A DNA stretch of 64,000 nucleotides. Source: Microbacterium murale. GTDB lineage: Bacteria; Actinomycetota; Actinomycetes; Actinomycetales; Microbacteriaceae. The translations under genes and the position numbers were made by a program. Where the stretch lies: NCBI RefSeq assembly GCF_030815955.1, contig NZ_JAUSXK010000001.1, positions 2,542,001-2,606,000 on the forward strand, given 5' to 3'. Numbering within the stretch: position 1 is the first letter of the stretch; the number at the start of each line of letters is the position of its first letter. The notes beneath the pieces were generated by a model. The model did no database searches. It worked only from the letters and a program-made list of their open reading frames with translations, and was not told the origin of the DNA. This document shows positions 7,259 through 16,943 of this stretch, one piece after another.

Positions 7259-9400
7259 TCAGGCGGTCAGCATCACGAGCTCGCGCGTCGAACGTGTCAT
7301 CGACACATACCGATCGACCGCCCCTTCGATGCCTGTGCCGAACTTCTCGGGTTCGACCAGTACCACCAGGTCGAACTCGAGGCCCTTCGAGAGCTCGGGC
7401 GTCAACGACCACACCCGCTCGCTCGCGGTGAACGTCTCATCGCCGATGACGCAGGCCGTGCCCTCCTCGTTCTCGACGAGCCATGCATCGATGATGGTGT
7501 CGCGTTCCTTAATCGCTGCACGATGCACGGGGATGCCGCTCGCGCGCACCGAGGTCGGCACGTTCGCGTCGGGGAGCGCGGCGCGGATCACCGGTTCGGC
7601 CTCGACCATGATCTCTTCGGGCGTGCGGTAGTTGACCGTGAGCGATGCCACGTGAACGTCCTTGAGGCCGGCGTGCGAGAGCCGTTCCTCCCACGACTCG
7701 GTGAATCCGTGCCGCGCCTGGGCGCGATCGCCGACGACCGTGAAGCTCCGTGACGGGCATCGGCTCAGCAGCATCCGCCACTCGGCATCCGTCAGCTCCT
7801 GCGCCTCGTCGACGATGATGTGCGCGAAGGGTCCGGCGAGCAGGTCGGTGCCCCTCTGCGGGAGCGCATCGTCATCGTCGAGGCTGTTCTGCACATCTTC
7901 TCCGCGCAACATCGACATCAGACCCAGATCGTCGTCTGAGGATTCCATCAGGTAATCGGCCACGCTCGCGCGGTACTCCCGCTCTGCCGCTTTCAGCCGC
8001 TCTCGTTCGCGGCGCATCTTCCCGGCACCCGGATCGCCCACCTGGCGCCTCGCGGCGTCGAGCAGGGGGAGATCAGAAGCCGTCCACGCTCGACCGTCCT
8101 CGCGCTGCAGCAGTCGCACTTCCTCGTCCGTCAACCACGGCGCGCACCTCTTCAGGAACCCTGGACTGGTCCACAGAGCAGCGACGAGGCCGAGCGGGTC
8201 GAGCAGAGGCCACGCGCGCCCGAACGTCTGGGTGAGGGCCTCATCCTGCGCGAGAGAGCGCTTCAGCTGTGCGCGGGGAATCTGCTCTTCGAACCGGTCG
8301 AGCACGATGTCCAGCAGCGCATCCCACACCTCGTCGCGGGCCTCATTGTGCGGTGCATCGGTATCCGTGTCGAATGCTTCCTCCCAGTCGAGGGCCCGCA
8401 CCCGCAGGTCTGTCCAGGGCGTCTCGACCGTTGTCGACCGCTGCGGCGGTTGCTCGTAGAGACGCACGGCTCTCCCGACCGCGTCGACCAGGCGGCCATC
8501 GGCTTTCACCCGGGCGACGGCAGGATCGGCTTCGAGCGGGGCGTCTGCTCCATCCGGAACGAGATCACGCAGTGTGCATGTCTGCACACGGTCTTCGCCG
8601 AGGCTGGGCAGCACGTCATCGACATAGGAGAGATACGGCTGATGCGGGCCGACGACGAGCACGCCGCCGCCGCTGCCGCGAGAGATGCGCGCGTCGGAGT
8701 AGAGCAGGTAGGCGGCACGATGAAGGGCGACGACGGTCTTGCCCGTGCCCGGGCCGCCGTCCACGACGAGAGTCCCACTGGAACCTGCGCGGATGATGGC
8801 ATCCTGGTCGGCCTGGATCGTCGCCAGCACATCGCGCATACGCGCTGAGCGCGAACTGCCGAGGCTCGCGATGAAGGCGGACTGGTCATCGAGCGCGCCG
8901 CCGGCCGCCAGCGCTTCGGCGGTGAACGCCTCATCCCAGTAGTCGCTGATGCGGCCACCGGTCCAGCGGTAGCGGCGGCGACTGATCAGACCCATCGGGT
9001 CGGCGAGCGTCGCGCCGAAGAAGGGCTCTGCGGCAGGTGCACGCCAGTCGACGAGCAGTTGGCGTCCATCCGAGCCGGTGAGGCCGAGCCGGCCGATGTA
9101 GATGCGGGTGCCGTCGGCTGTGACCATGCGCCCGAGGCACATGTCGATCCCGTAGCGGCGGAACATGGCGAGGCGTGCGTTCAGGCGGTGGATCTCCAGA
9201 TCGCGTTCCACTGCCGCGCCGCCGACGCCGCTGGATGCACCGAGCGCGCGATCGAGGCGGGCGGATGCATCGGCGATGCTGCCACGGACGGTCTCGGCGA
9301 TCGCCGCGAACTGCTCTTCGTCGGATGAGATGAGGGAGGGATCTGCCTTGGCGACAAGGCGGTCGGCGAGCTGGAAAGCGCTGGTGGTGGGGAGGATCAT
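7259..9400 (-). CDS. helR: HelR/HelD-like RNA polymerase-recycling ATPase
   Basis: A 713-aa UvrD/Rep-like superfamily 1 protein with the HelD architecture rather than that of a processive DNA helicase: a charged helical N-terminus, the block LLVDWRAPAAEPFF, Walker A GGPGTGKT near residue 217, the HIIVDEAQELTDAEW Walker B box and a short C-terminal domain with LEFDLVVLVEPEKF. HelR displaces rifamycins from RNA polymerase and releases stalled polymerase. The ATG at 9400 has GGAG nine bases upstream; a longer frame runs into the promoter. A 19-bp sequence matching the rifamycin-associated element lies 68-86 bases upstream, supporting the HelR rather than a general HelD assignment. Confidence 0.85.
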   Translation of the reverse strand: MILPTTSAFQLADRLVAKADPSLISSDEEQFAAIAETVRGSIADASARLDRALGASSGVGGAAVERDLEIHRLNARLAMFRRYGIDMCLGRMVTADGTRIYIGRLGLTGSDGRQLLVDWRAPAAEPFFGATLADPMGLISRRRYRWTGGRISDYWDEAFTAEALAAGGALDDQSAFIASLGSSRSARMRDVLATIQADQDAIIRAGSSGTLVVDGGPGTGKTVVALHRAAYLLYSDARISRGSGGGVLVVGPHQPYLSYVDDVLPSLGEDRVQTCTLRDLVPDGADAPLEADPAVARVKADGRLVDAVGRAVRLYEQPPQRSTTVETPWTDLRVRALDWEEAFDTDTDAPHNEARDEVWDALLDIVLDRFEEQIPRAQLKRSLAQDEALTQTFGRAWPLLDPLGLVAALWTSPGFLKRCAPWLTDEEVRLLQREDGRAWTASDLPLLDAARRQVGDPGAGKMRRERERLKAAEREYRASVADYLMESSDDDLGLMSMLRGEDVQNSLDDDDALPQRGTDLLAGPFAHIIVDEAQELTDAEWRMLLSRCPSRSFTVVGDRAQARHGFTESWEERLSHAGLKDVHVASLTVNYRTPEEIMVEAEPVIRAALPDANVPTSVRASGIPVHRAAIKERDTIIDAWLVENEEGTACVIGDETFTASERVWSLTPELSKGLEFDLVVLVEPEKFGTGIEGAVDRYVSMTRSTRELVMLTA

Positions 9401-9467
9401 GACGTCTCCGAATCGATCATGCGCGCCCGGAATCGTGCACACGATCGACCAGTATGCGCCCCTGGGG

Positions 9468-9486
9468 TGCCCTTGCCGCAAGCCCC
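9468..9486 (-). promoter_or_regulatory. Rifamycin-associated element (RAE) upstream of helR
   Basis: On the minus strand this reads GGGGCTTGCGGCAAGGGCA, 17 of 19 identical to the RAE consensus as I remember it (GGGGCTTGCGRCAAGGCCC), with the CTTGC-G-GCAAG inverted core intact. A CATACT box about 19 bases downstream could be the -10, with TTGCGG inside the element as -35. RAE elements precede rifamycin-inducible genes in actinomycetes. Confidence 0.7.
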
Positions 9487-9526
9487 CGCCTCACCGGTAG
9501 ACTGGAAGTGCGGGAAGATGGATGAC

Positions 9527-9859
9527 ATGACCTCCTCCGCCTCGCAGATGCAGCGCAACGTACTCGCACCCGGCCTGCTCGCGGCGATCGCCCTCTTCCT
9601 CGCACCGCTGTTCCCTGATGGTGCAGTCGCGACAGTGATCCTGTACCTGGTCGCCATCCTCGCCGTCATCGTCGCCTGGTTCGCATTCCAGGCGGGGCAG
9701 TGGTGGTGGAGCATCGTCTTCATCGCGATCGCGGTGGTCTGGAATCCGATCTTCCCGTTCGGCTTCAGCGGCTGGGTGTGGGTGGTCGCGCATTTCGTGG
9801 CTGCGCTCGCGTTCATCACCGCGGGAGCACTGGTCAAGAACGAGCGGACGACGCCGTAG
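9527..9859 (+). CDS. Small four-helix membrane protein, DUF6804-like
   Basis: About 110 aa, four hydrophobic helices (LLAAIALFLAPLF, VILYLVAILAVIVAWFAFQ, IVFIAIAVVWNPIFPF, WVWVVAHFVAALAFITAGAL) linked by very short loops. The WWWSIVF...WNPIFPF pattern is that of the DUF6804 family. GGGAAG at 9512-9517 is nine bases from the ATG at 9527 and directly against an earlier ATG at 9518, so 9527 is preferred. It is divergent from helR. Function unknown. Confidence 0.75.
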   Translation: MTSSASQMQRNVLAPGLLAAIALFLAPLFPDGAVATVILYLVAILAVIVAWFAFQAGQWWWSIVFIAIAVVWNPIFPFGFSGWVWVVAHFVAALAFITAGALVKNERTTP

Positions 9860-9919
9860 GCGCCGTCCCGAGGCACGACATCGTGGTGCCGCCGACCGAT
9901 CAGGCGTAGCGTGCCCGGT

Positions 9920-10096
9920 ATGGAAGACCGCATACCCGACCCCGCTGAAGAACGTCGCCCCGAGCACCCGGCTGCACACGACGACGCTGGCGCGCCCTTG
10001 GGCGGCGACGAAACCACCGAGGAGCAACTCGAGGCCGACAACGAAGTCGAGGAAGATGCGCTGAAGGCGCTCAACCCGGACGACGCACCTGCCTGA
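9920..10096 (+). CDS. Small acidic protein
   Basis: A 58-aa, strongly acidic, probably disordered protein (MEDRIPDPAEERRPEHP, EEQLEADNEVEEDALKALNPDD). TAGCGT at 9907-9912 stands seven bases before the ATG, so the mRNA is probably leaderless. It lies 43 bases upstream of sufS. Function unknown; the acidic repeat-like composition is the only feature. Confidence 0.6.
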   Translation: MEDRIPDPAEERRPEHPAAHDDAGAPLGGDETTEEQLEADNEVEEDALKALNPDDAPA

Positions 10097-10136
10097 GCTC
10101 CGGGGCCCAGGTGGCGCCCATGGGTGAGAAACTTGA

Positions 10137-11878
<1,742 letters not shown>

Positions 11879-11989
11879 TCCGCCCGAAGCTCTCCTCGTC
11901 GCAGGCTGCATGTGACGCAGTGTGTCGCTTCGTGAACGACCGTGTCGCCGGTGGGTGCCGACGTTGCGTCGGGTGCGGATGCTGGGGGG

Positions 11990-12860
11990 ATGAGCCACCT
12001 GGTCAGCGTGGCGCAGCTGATTCATCTGCAGCGCGCCGAAGAGCACGACACCGGGCCTGCCGTGCGGCTGCTCGACGTGCGCTGGCGGCTTGATCGCCCT
12101 GAGGGGCGACCAGAATATCTGCGAGCGCATCTGCCGGGGGCGGTGTACGTCGACCTGGAGAATGAGCTCGCTCGTCGCGGCGAGCCGGCGGAGGGCCGGC
12201 ATCCGCTTCCCGACACGGATGATCTGCAACGGGCGGCGCGCGGGTGGGGGCTCGACGACGGCGACATCGCCGTCGCGTACGACGACAACCGGAGCGTGCC
12301 GGCGGCGCGCCTGTGGTGGCTGCTGCGTCGGCTCGGAGTCGATGTGCGAGTGCTCGACGGCGGCATCCGTGCCTGGGCAGCCGAGGGGATGCCCCTCGAA
12401 CGCGGTGATGTGCTGCCTCAGGCCGGCGGAATCACGTTCGAGGGCGACAGCGGGGGAGTGATCGTCCTCGACGAGATCGAGGCGTTCCGTGACAGCGGGA
12501 GTGCTGCTCGACGTTCGCACGCCCGAGCAGTACAGCGGCGCGCACACGGCGACAGACCCGGTCGGCGGGCACATCCCCGGTGCGGTCAACCTTCCTGCGA
12601 TGGCGACCGTCGCCGGTGATGGCCGGTTGCAGCACCCGGATGCGCTGCGCCGCATCTTCGCGACCGCGGGAGTGGATGCCACCACCCAGGTCGCCGTGTA
12701 CTGCGGTTCAGGAGTGGCTGCGATGCACACCGCGTTGGCGCTTGAGCAGTCAGGCATCCGTGCCCTCGTGTACCCGGGCTCGTGGAGCCAGTGGTCGAAC
12801 ACCCGAGGGCAGCCCGTCGCGGTCGGCATCTTTCCCCAGGGCAGGCTGACCACGGTCTGA
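11990..12860 (+). pseudogene. Two-domain sulfurtransferase (rhodanese), apparently frameshifted
   Basis: The first frame from ATG 11990 encodes a complete catalytically silent rhodanese domain (RLLDVRWRLDRPEG...RVLDGGIRAWAAEG). It continues to DEIEAFRDSG near 12497 and then loses similarity, running on to 12619. The second rhodanese domain resumes in the +1 frame with VLLDVRTPEQYSG and holds the active-site loop VYCGSGV; it ends at TGA 12858-12860. Removing one base from the GGG at about 12495-12497 would rejoin both into one ~289-aa SseA-type enzyme. It is either a real lesion, a sequencing error, or, less likely, a separate start at GTG 12489. As read, the active Cys is split from domain one. 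Confidence 0.8.
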
Positions 12861-12935
12861 TGGCGGCATGGCGTGAGTGCGGCGTCATCTTCCGACACGA
12901 GGGAATAGCGCCGGATCGCCCCTGTTGCCACTGAC

Positions 12936-13577
12936 ATGACAACTCTTGGAATCATCGGTGCAGGACACATCGGCAGCCAGGTCGCACGTGCGGCCATCAC
13001 GGCCGGATACGACGTCGTGATCTCGAACTCGCGCGGCCCGGAAACGCTCTCGGACCTCGTCGCCGAGCTCGGGCCGAAGGCGAAGGCGGCGACGGCTGCC
13101 GACGCGGGCGCTGCCGGCGACGTCGTCGTGGTGACGGTGCCGCTGCACGCGCTCTCGCAGATTCCGGTGGAGCCGCTGGCCGGCAAGATCGTGCTCGACA
13201 CCAACAACTACTATTTCGAGCGGGATGGTCACATCGACGCTCTCGACAAGGGTGAGACGACCGTCTCACAGCTGTTGCAGGAGCACCTGCCCACGTCGAA
13301 GGTCGCGAAGGCGTTCAACCACATCGGGTCCGGCGACATCACTGTCGACGTGGCGCCGGCGGGGGAGCCGAACCGTCGTGCACTGGCGACTTCGAGCGAC
13401 TTCCCCGAGGCGGCCGATTTCGTCACGACGCTCTACGACCAGATCGGCTTCGACACGGTGGATGTCAGCCCGTTGAGTGAGTCGTGGCGCGTCGAGCGCG
13501 ACCGTCCGGCGTACGTCGTACGCCAGACTGCGGCGGAGCTTCGGGCGAACCTCGCCAAGGCCGACCGCGTGCCCTGA
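12936..13577 (+). CDS. NADP-binding oxidoreductase, F420-dependent NADP reductase-like
   Basis: A 213-aa Rossmann protein opening TLGIIGAGHIGSQVARAA, with NSRGPETL after strand two and VVVVTVPLHALSQIP, the order seen in F420H2:NADP oxidoreductase-like (NpdG) and related dinucleotide-binding proteins. SKVAKAFNHIGSGDI and a C-terminal all-helical tail complete it. The true electron partner cannot be told from sequence; many homologues are only predicted NADPH-binding reductases. It stands alone between the broken sulfurtransferase and a GntR regulator. Confidence 0.72.
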   Translation: MTTLGIIGAGHIGSQVARAAITAGYDVVISNSRGPETLSDLVAELGPKAKAATAADAGAAGDVVVVTVPLHALSQIPVEPLAGKIVLDTNNYYFERDGHIDALDKGETTVSQLLQEHLPTSKVAKAFNHIGSGDITVDVAPAGEPNRRALATSSDFPEAADFVTTLYDQIGFDTVDVSPLSESWRVERDRPAYVVRQTAAELRANLAKADRVP

Positions 13578-13651
13578 AGCGGAGGGTCCGCGGAGCCGCA
13601 TCTGGGATACCAAATCTGGTGTGAACGTCGAATGAGTGCGAGAATGCGCCC

Positions 13652-14320
13652 ATGGGGGCGGAAAACGGGGAGCTTGAATCTGTACGCGTGACGCGAATGC
13701 TGCGCGATGACATCGTGCTGGGTCGGCGGCCGCCCGGATCGAGGCTGGTGGAGCGAGACCTCGCGACGGAGCTGCGCGTCTCACGTCTGCCCGTCCGCGA
13801 GGCGATCCGTGCTCTGGTGAACGAGGGCATCGTGGTCGCGCGGCCTCGCAGCTGGGCGATCGTGCGCGAGTTCACGCTGCGGGACGTGCGGGATTTCGCA
13901 GAGGTCCGTGCGGCGATCGAGACGGAGGTGTTCATTCTCGCGACGGAACGCCATGACCACGAGGGAATCGAACAGTTGCGTCTACTCGTGGAGCGTGAAG
14001 AGCGTGCCGCGAGCGCTGGCGATGGTGACGTGGCCAGGGGGCTGTCGGGTGCGTTCCATGAGCACATGGTGGTGCTGGCGGGCAATGACATGCTCAGCGA
14101 ACTCGCCAGCATCTACGCCACTCGTCTGAAATGGGTGTTCGGTCAGCATGGCGATCTGGAGGCGATGGCCGCCGAGCATCGGCGGCTGTACGAGGCGATT
14201 CTTGCCCGCGATGTGGAGCTGGTGAAGACCCTGGTGGTTCGCCATCTCGAGCAGGGCGCTGCCGCCGCAGCGAAGAAGCTCAGCGATGTCGCCTCGCCGA
14301 CGAGGGCGACCGAGGAGTAG
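13652..14320 (+). CDS. GntR-family regulator, FCD (FadR-type) domain
   Basis: A 222-aa repressor. The winged helix (VTRMLRDDIVLGRRPPGSRL then DLATELRVSRLPVREAIRALVNEGIV, residues about 12-60) is followed by an all-helical FCD domain with the metal/ligand residues DVRDFAEVRAAIE, FHEHMVVLAGN and EHRRLYEAILARD. FCD regulators usually sense a carboxylic acid and control neighbouring catabolism. GAGAAT six bases before the ATG suggests a leaderless transcript. It converges on an SDR gene; no target is obvious. Confidence 0.85.
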   Translation: MGAENGELESVRVTRMLRDDIVLGRRPPGSRLVERDLATELRVSRLPVREAIRALVNEGIVVARPRSWAIVREFTLRDVRDFAEVRAAIETEVFILATERHDHEGIEQLRLLVEREERAASAGDGDVARGLSGAFHEHMVVLAGNDMLSELASIYATRLKWVFGQHGDLEAMAAEHRRLYEAILARDVELVKTLVVRHLEQGAAAAAKKLSDVASPTRATEE

Positions 14321-14382
14321 ATCGCTGCAGGTTCGGGCTTCCGCTGGTCCGGTCCGGTCTGGTCTGCGGCGGCCCCTTGGCG

Positions 14383-15219
14383 TCAGCTCACCGGCGTCGT
14401 CGTGTCGGTCGCCTGTCGCAGTGCTCCGCGCATCACCCGCCAGTATCGGTTCGGAGCCACGCGCGTCAGCACGTCGATCAGGCGCGCTTCGCGTCCGACC
14501 ATCGTGCGGATGCTTCGCCGCTCAGTGGCACGGATGATGCGTGCCGCGGCGTCTGTGGGTTCGGTGTGGTACATCGCCGCTTGCGCTGAGGCAGCGCGTG
14601 CGGCGACGGCGGGGTCGATCGAGGCGGCGTATCGACCGTGCAGGATGATGCCCGTCCGTACTCCCGCCGGATAGACGGCGCCGACGGTGACGGTGCTGCC
14701 TTCCAGTTCGTGCCGCAGCGCTTCCGAGAATCCCCGGACGGCGAACTTGCTCATCGAGTAGGGGATGCGTCCTGCAGGAGCTGCGAGCGCATAGACGCTG
14801 GCGAGATGCGTGATATGCGCGGCCGGCCTGGCGTGCAATGCCGGCAGAAGCGCCTTCGTGATCGAGACGGTGCCCCAGAGGTTGACGTCGACCAGCCAGC
14901 GCATCTCCTCCATCGTGAGCTGGTCGAGGCTGCCGAGCATCGACGATCCGGCACAGGTGATCAGCGCGTTGATCCGCGGGTGCGCGGCTGTCACTTCGGC
15001 GGCGGCGGCGACGACCGCCTCGTCGTCGCGAAGATCGACGATGTGGGTGGTTACGGTGCCAGGCAGGTCCGCCGCGACTGATGCCAGCGCCTGCGCGTTG
15101 TGGTCGAGCAGCGCGAGATTCACTCCTGTGGCAGCCAGCCGGCGGGCGAGTTCCGCGCCCATGCCGCTGGCGGCGCCGGTGATCACGGTGGTGTTCCCGG
15201 CAAGGGTCAGCCGTCTCAT
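14383..15219 (-). CDS. SDR-family dehydrogenase/ketoreductase
   Basis: A 278-aa classical SDR: TGAASGMGAELARRLAATG near residues 14-32, DLRDDEAV, CAGSSML, the catalytic Ser in THLASVYAL and YSMSK (YxxxK). The ~50 extra C-terminal residues (RSIRTMVGREARLIDVLTRV) suit the membrane-associated acyl or retinol-type SDRs. AGGAGGAGG precedes the ATG at 15219; the open frame extends far upstream but without a site. Substrate unknown. Confidence 0.83.
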   Translation of the reverse strand: MRRLTLAGNTTVITGAASGMGAELARRLAATGVNLALLDHNAQALASVAADLPGTVTTHIVDLRDDEAVVAAAAEVTAAHPRINALITCAGSSMLGSLDQLTMEEMRWLVDVNLWGTVSITKALLPALHARPAAHITHLASVYALAAPAGRIPYSMSKFAVRGFSEALRHELEGSTVTVGAVYPAGVRTGIILHGRYAASIDPAVAARAASAQAAMYHTEPTDAAARIIRATERRSIRTMVGREARLIDVLTRVAPNRYWRVMRGALRQATDTTTPVS

Positions 15220-15348
15220 GCATCCTCCTCCTGGCAGGCTTCGGGTGCGCGCCAGTCGCTTCATCGCAGGTGGGGAGAACCTGTCGGGTTCCATTCTGGC
15301 CGACACTGACGTCGGTTGGTAACGGTACGATTTCCAGAGGAGGTTGTG

Positions 15349-15909
15349 GTGGGACGAACTGCGGATGCTGTGGCCGAAGGCGTCGCCATCGGTACCGCTG
15401 CGGCGCGCCTGACGGTGAAGAATCGCATCCTCGTCGGCACGATCGCCCAGGGCGGAGTGTTCGACGCCGCTCGTTACCTCGCCGACGCTCGTGAAGCGCT
15501 GCTCGCTATGGCCGATGAGTCCGCGCAGGCGGCCGAACGCGTGACCACGTGGCGCAAGCGCGCCCGGGGTCGTCACTCCGACCCGTCGAGTACACATGAC
15601 TACCGCGACCGCGACGTGCGCAACCTCCGCCGCCGCGCCAAGCAGTCGGCCGGCGTCGCCGAGAAGCTGAGGGCGATCGCCGAAGACCCCGAACAGCTCG
15701 GCGCGCTCGTCGAAGGCGCACGCGAAGCGGCGTGGGCGGATGTGCGTGGCAATCTGGATCGCCGGCTCCACGTCGAGGGCATGCGCCCCGATCAGGATCC
15801 CGACTACGCCGTCATGCGTGAGGCGCGGATGCAGGCGCTGCGCCTCGTCGATCTGCAGGCACTCTCATCCGAACGACGCGCACGGCGCAAGCGCGAGCAG
15901 GACGCGTGA
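15349..15909 (+). CDS. Conserved hypothetical protein of Microbacteriaceae type
   Basis: A 186-aa, highly charged, mainly helical protein starting GRTADAVAEGVAIGTAAARL and rich in Arg/Glu through RRRAKQSAGVAEKLRAIAED. The GTG at 15349 has AGAGGAGG five bases upstream, better spaced than the GTG at 15346. No membrane segment or catalytic motif is seen. I recall similar sequences only as hypothetical. It is followed by the tRNA gene. Confidence 0.65.
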   Translation: MGRTADAVAEGVAIGTAAARLTVKNRILVGTIAQGGVFDAARYLADAREALLAMADESAQAAERVTTWRKRARGRHSDPSSTHDYRDRDVRNLRRRAKQSAGVAEKLRAIAEDPEQLGALVEGAREAAWADVRGNLDRRLHVEGMRPDQDPDYAVMREARMQALRLVDLQALSSERRARRKREQDA

Positions 15910-15984
15910 CGCTCGGTTTCGCGTTGGGGTGCTTCGTCATGTATTCTTGCTGAGGCCCACTTCGAGAGATGTGGGCCGAGATAT

Positions 15985-16057
15985 GCGCCCGTAGCTCAAT
16001 GGATAGAGCATCTGACTACGGATCAGAAGGTTAGGGGTTCGAGTCCCTTCGGGCGCA
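15985..16057 (+). tRNA. tRNA-Arg (anticodon ACG)
   Basis: A full cloverleaf: acceptor GCGCCCG/CGGGCGC with discriminator A, D-loop AGCTCAATGGATAGAGC, anticodon loop CTACGGA giving ACG, T-arm with GGTTCGAGTCC. CCA is not encoded. Its last 12 bases are the start of the 16-bp repeat that recurs at 24858, making this the insertion target of the island that follows. Confidence 0.97.
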
Positions 16058-16061
16058 CATT
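16046..16061 (+). repeat. Left copy of 16-bp direct repeat (attL-like)
   Basis: CCTTCGGGCGCACATT, overlapping the last 12 bases of tRNA-Arg. Identical to 24858-24873. Confidence 0.9.
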
Positions 16062-16066
16062 CATCT

Positions 16067-16098
16067 GAAACGGTCTCCACTTCGGTGGGGGCCGTTTC
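16067..16098 (+). terminator. Hairpin after tRNA-Arg, island side
   Basis: A 14-pair stem, two of the pairs G-T, closed by a TTCG tetraloop (GAAACGGTCTCCAC / GTGGGGGCCGTTTC). It can terminate tRNA transcription and probably came with the island. Confidence 0.8.
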
Positions 16099-16177
16099 TG
16101 CGTCAGAGTCGCTGGCTCTGACGGTTGCGCCCGAGAGTCGAGGTCGCGGGCGCAACCGGATTCTCGCCAGCAGCCGC

Positions 16178-16825
16178 TCAGCTCGGGCCGAGGAGGTAGT
16201 CGGCGACTGCGCGCCCCAGCTCTTGGAGGAAGACCTCGTCGGAGAGCGGTCGAGTCGACTCGAAGTCCGAGCCGTGGGTGATGCGCCGAGCCGTCATCGA
16301 ATAGAGCATCCGGAAGGCGAAGTCGGCTGCCGTCTCGGGATCCGGATGGCGGAAGTGGTCTCGGCAGACGAGTAGAGCCGCCTCGAACTGCTCGGCGACA
16401 CGCTGTGATCCTGTCCGGCCACGCTCGAAGATCTCCGGGTCCTCCGGGCCTCGCCGCATGAAGGCGCGGAGAATCCCGGCGTTGTCGAGCATCTGCGCGG
16501 AGGTCTTCGTGGCGACATGCTCGATGTGTGCGCGCGCTCCGCCAGGCGCGACGGCGGCGGGCGTGAGCCAGATCTCCTCCGCGTCCATGCGCTCCATCTC
16601 CTGAGCGTGGATCGCGAGCAGCAGTGCCTCACGGCTGGGGGCGCGAAGGTAGATCGATCCGACCGAGACCTCGGCGCGCTTGCTCACTGCCTGGACGGTG
16701 AATCCGGGGAAGCCTTCCTCCTCGAGGATCTCCCGCCCCGCCTGGAGTACGCGCGCGAACGCCTCCTGGCTGCGCTTCTGCAGCGGTTGGCGAATCTCGG
16801 AGTTGATCTCAGACATCAGTTTCAT
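16178..16825 (-). CDS. TetR-family regulator of the island
   Basis: A 215-aa TetR. The N-terminal HTH spans about residues 17-62 (FARVLQAGREILEEEGFPGF, TVQAVSKRAEVSVGSIYLRA). The rest is a helical ligand domain with no recognisable subfamily. The start at 16825 is the first ATG; an in-frame ATG at 16816 is possible and neither has a clear ribosome site. It is divergent from the seven-gene catabolic run, and a perfect 11-bp inverted repeat lies in between at the predicted transcription start, the usual place for a TetR operator. Likely derepressed by an aromatic acid, CoA ester or ring-cleavage product (inference). Confidence 0.85.
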   Translation of the reverse strand: MKLMSEINSEIRQPLQKRSQEAFARVLQAGREILEEEGFPGFTVQAVSKRAEVSVGSIYLRAPSREALLLAIHAQEMERMDAEEIWLTPAAVAPGGARAHIEHVATKTSAQMLDNAGILRAFMRRGPEDPEIFERGRTGSQRVAEQFEAALLVCRDHFRHPDPETAADFAFRMLYSMTARRITHGSDFESTRPLSDEVFLQELGRAVADYLLGPS

Positions 16826-16864
16826 CGTAGGCGTGAGTCCTCAGGGTGTTCGACCGATTCACTC

Positions 16865-16923
16865 TTGACAGCATCGGTGTCGGCGGCCACAATCTAACTA
16901 GAACACAGATTCGTGTTCTAGTT
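16865..16923 (+). promoter_or_regulatory. Promoter and palindromic TetR operator of the island operon
   Basis: TTGACA (16865-16870), 17 bases, CACAAT (16888-16893) form a good sigma-70-type promoter. From 16896 AACTAGAACAC is followed by six bases and its exact complement GTGTTCTAGTT ending at 16923. The palindrome covers the start point, so a bound repressor would block initiation. Confidence 0.8.
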
Positions 16924-16943
16924 CAATGAAGAACGAGGATTCC

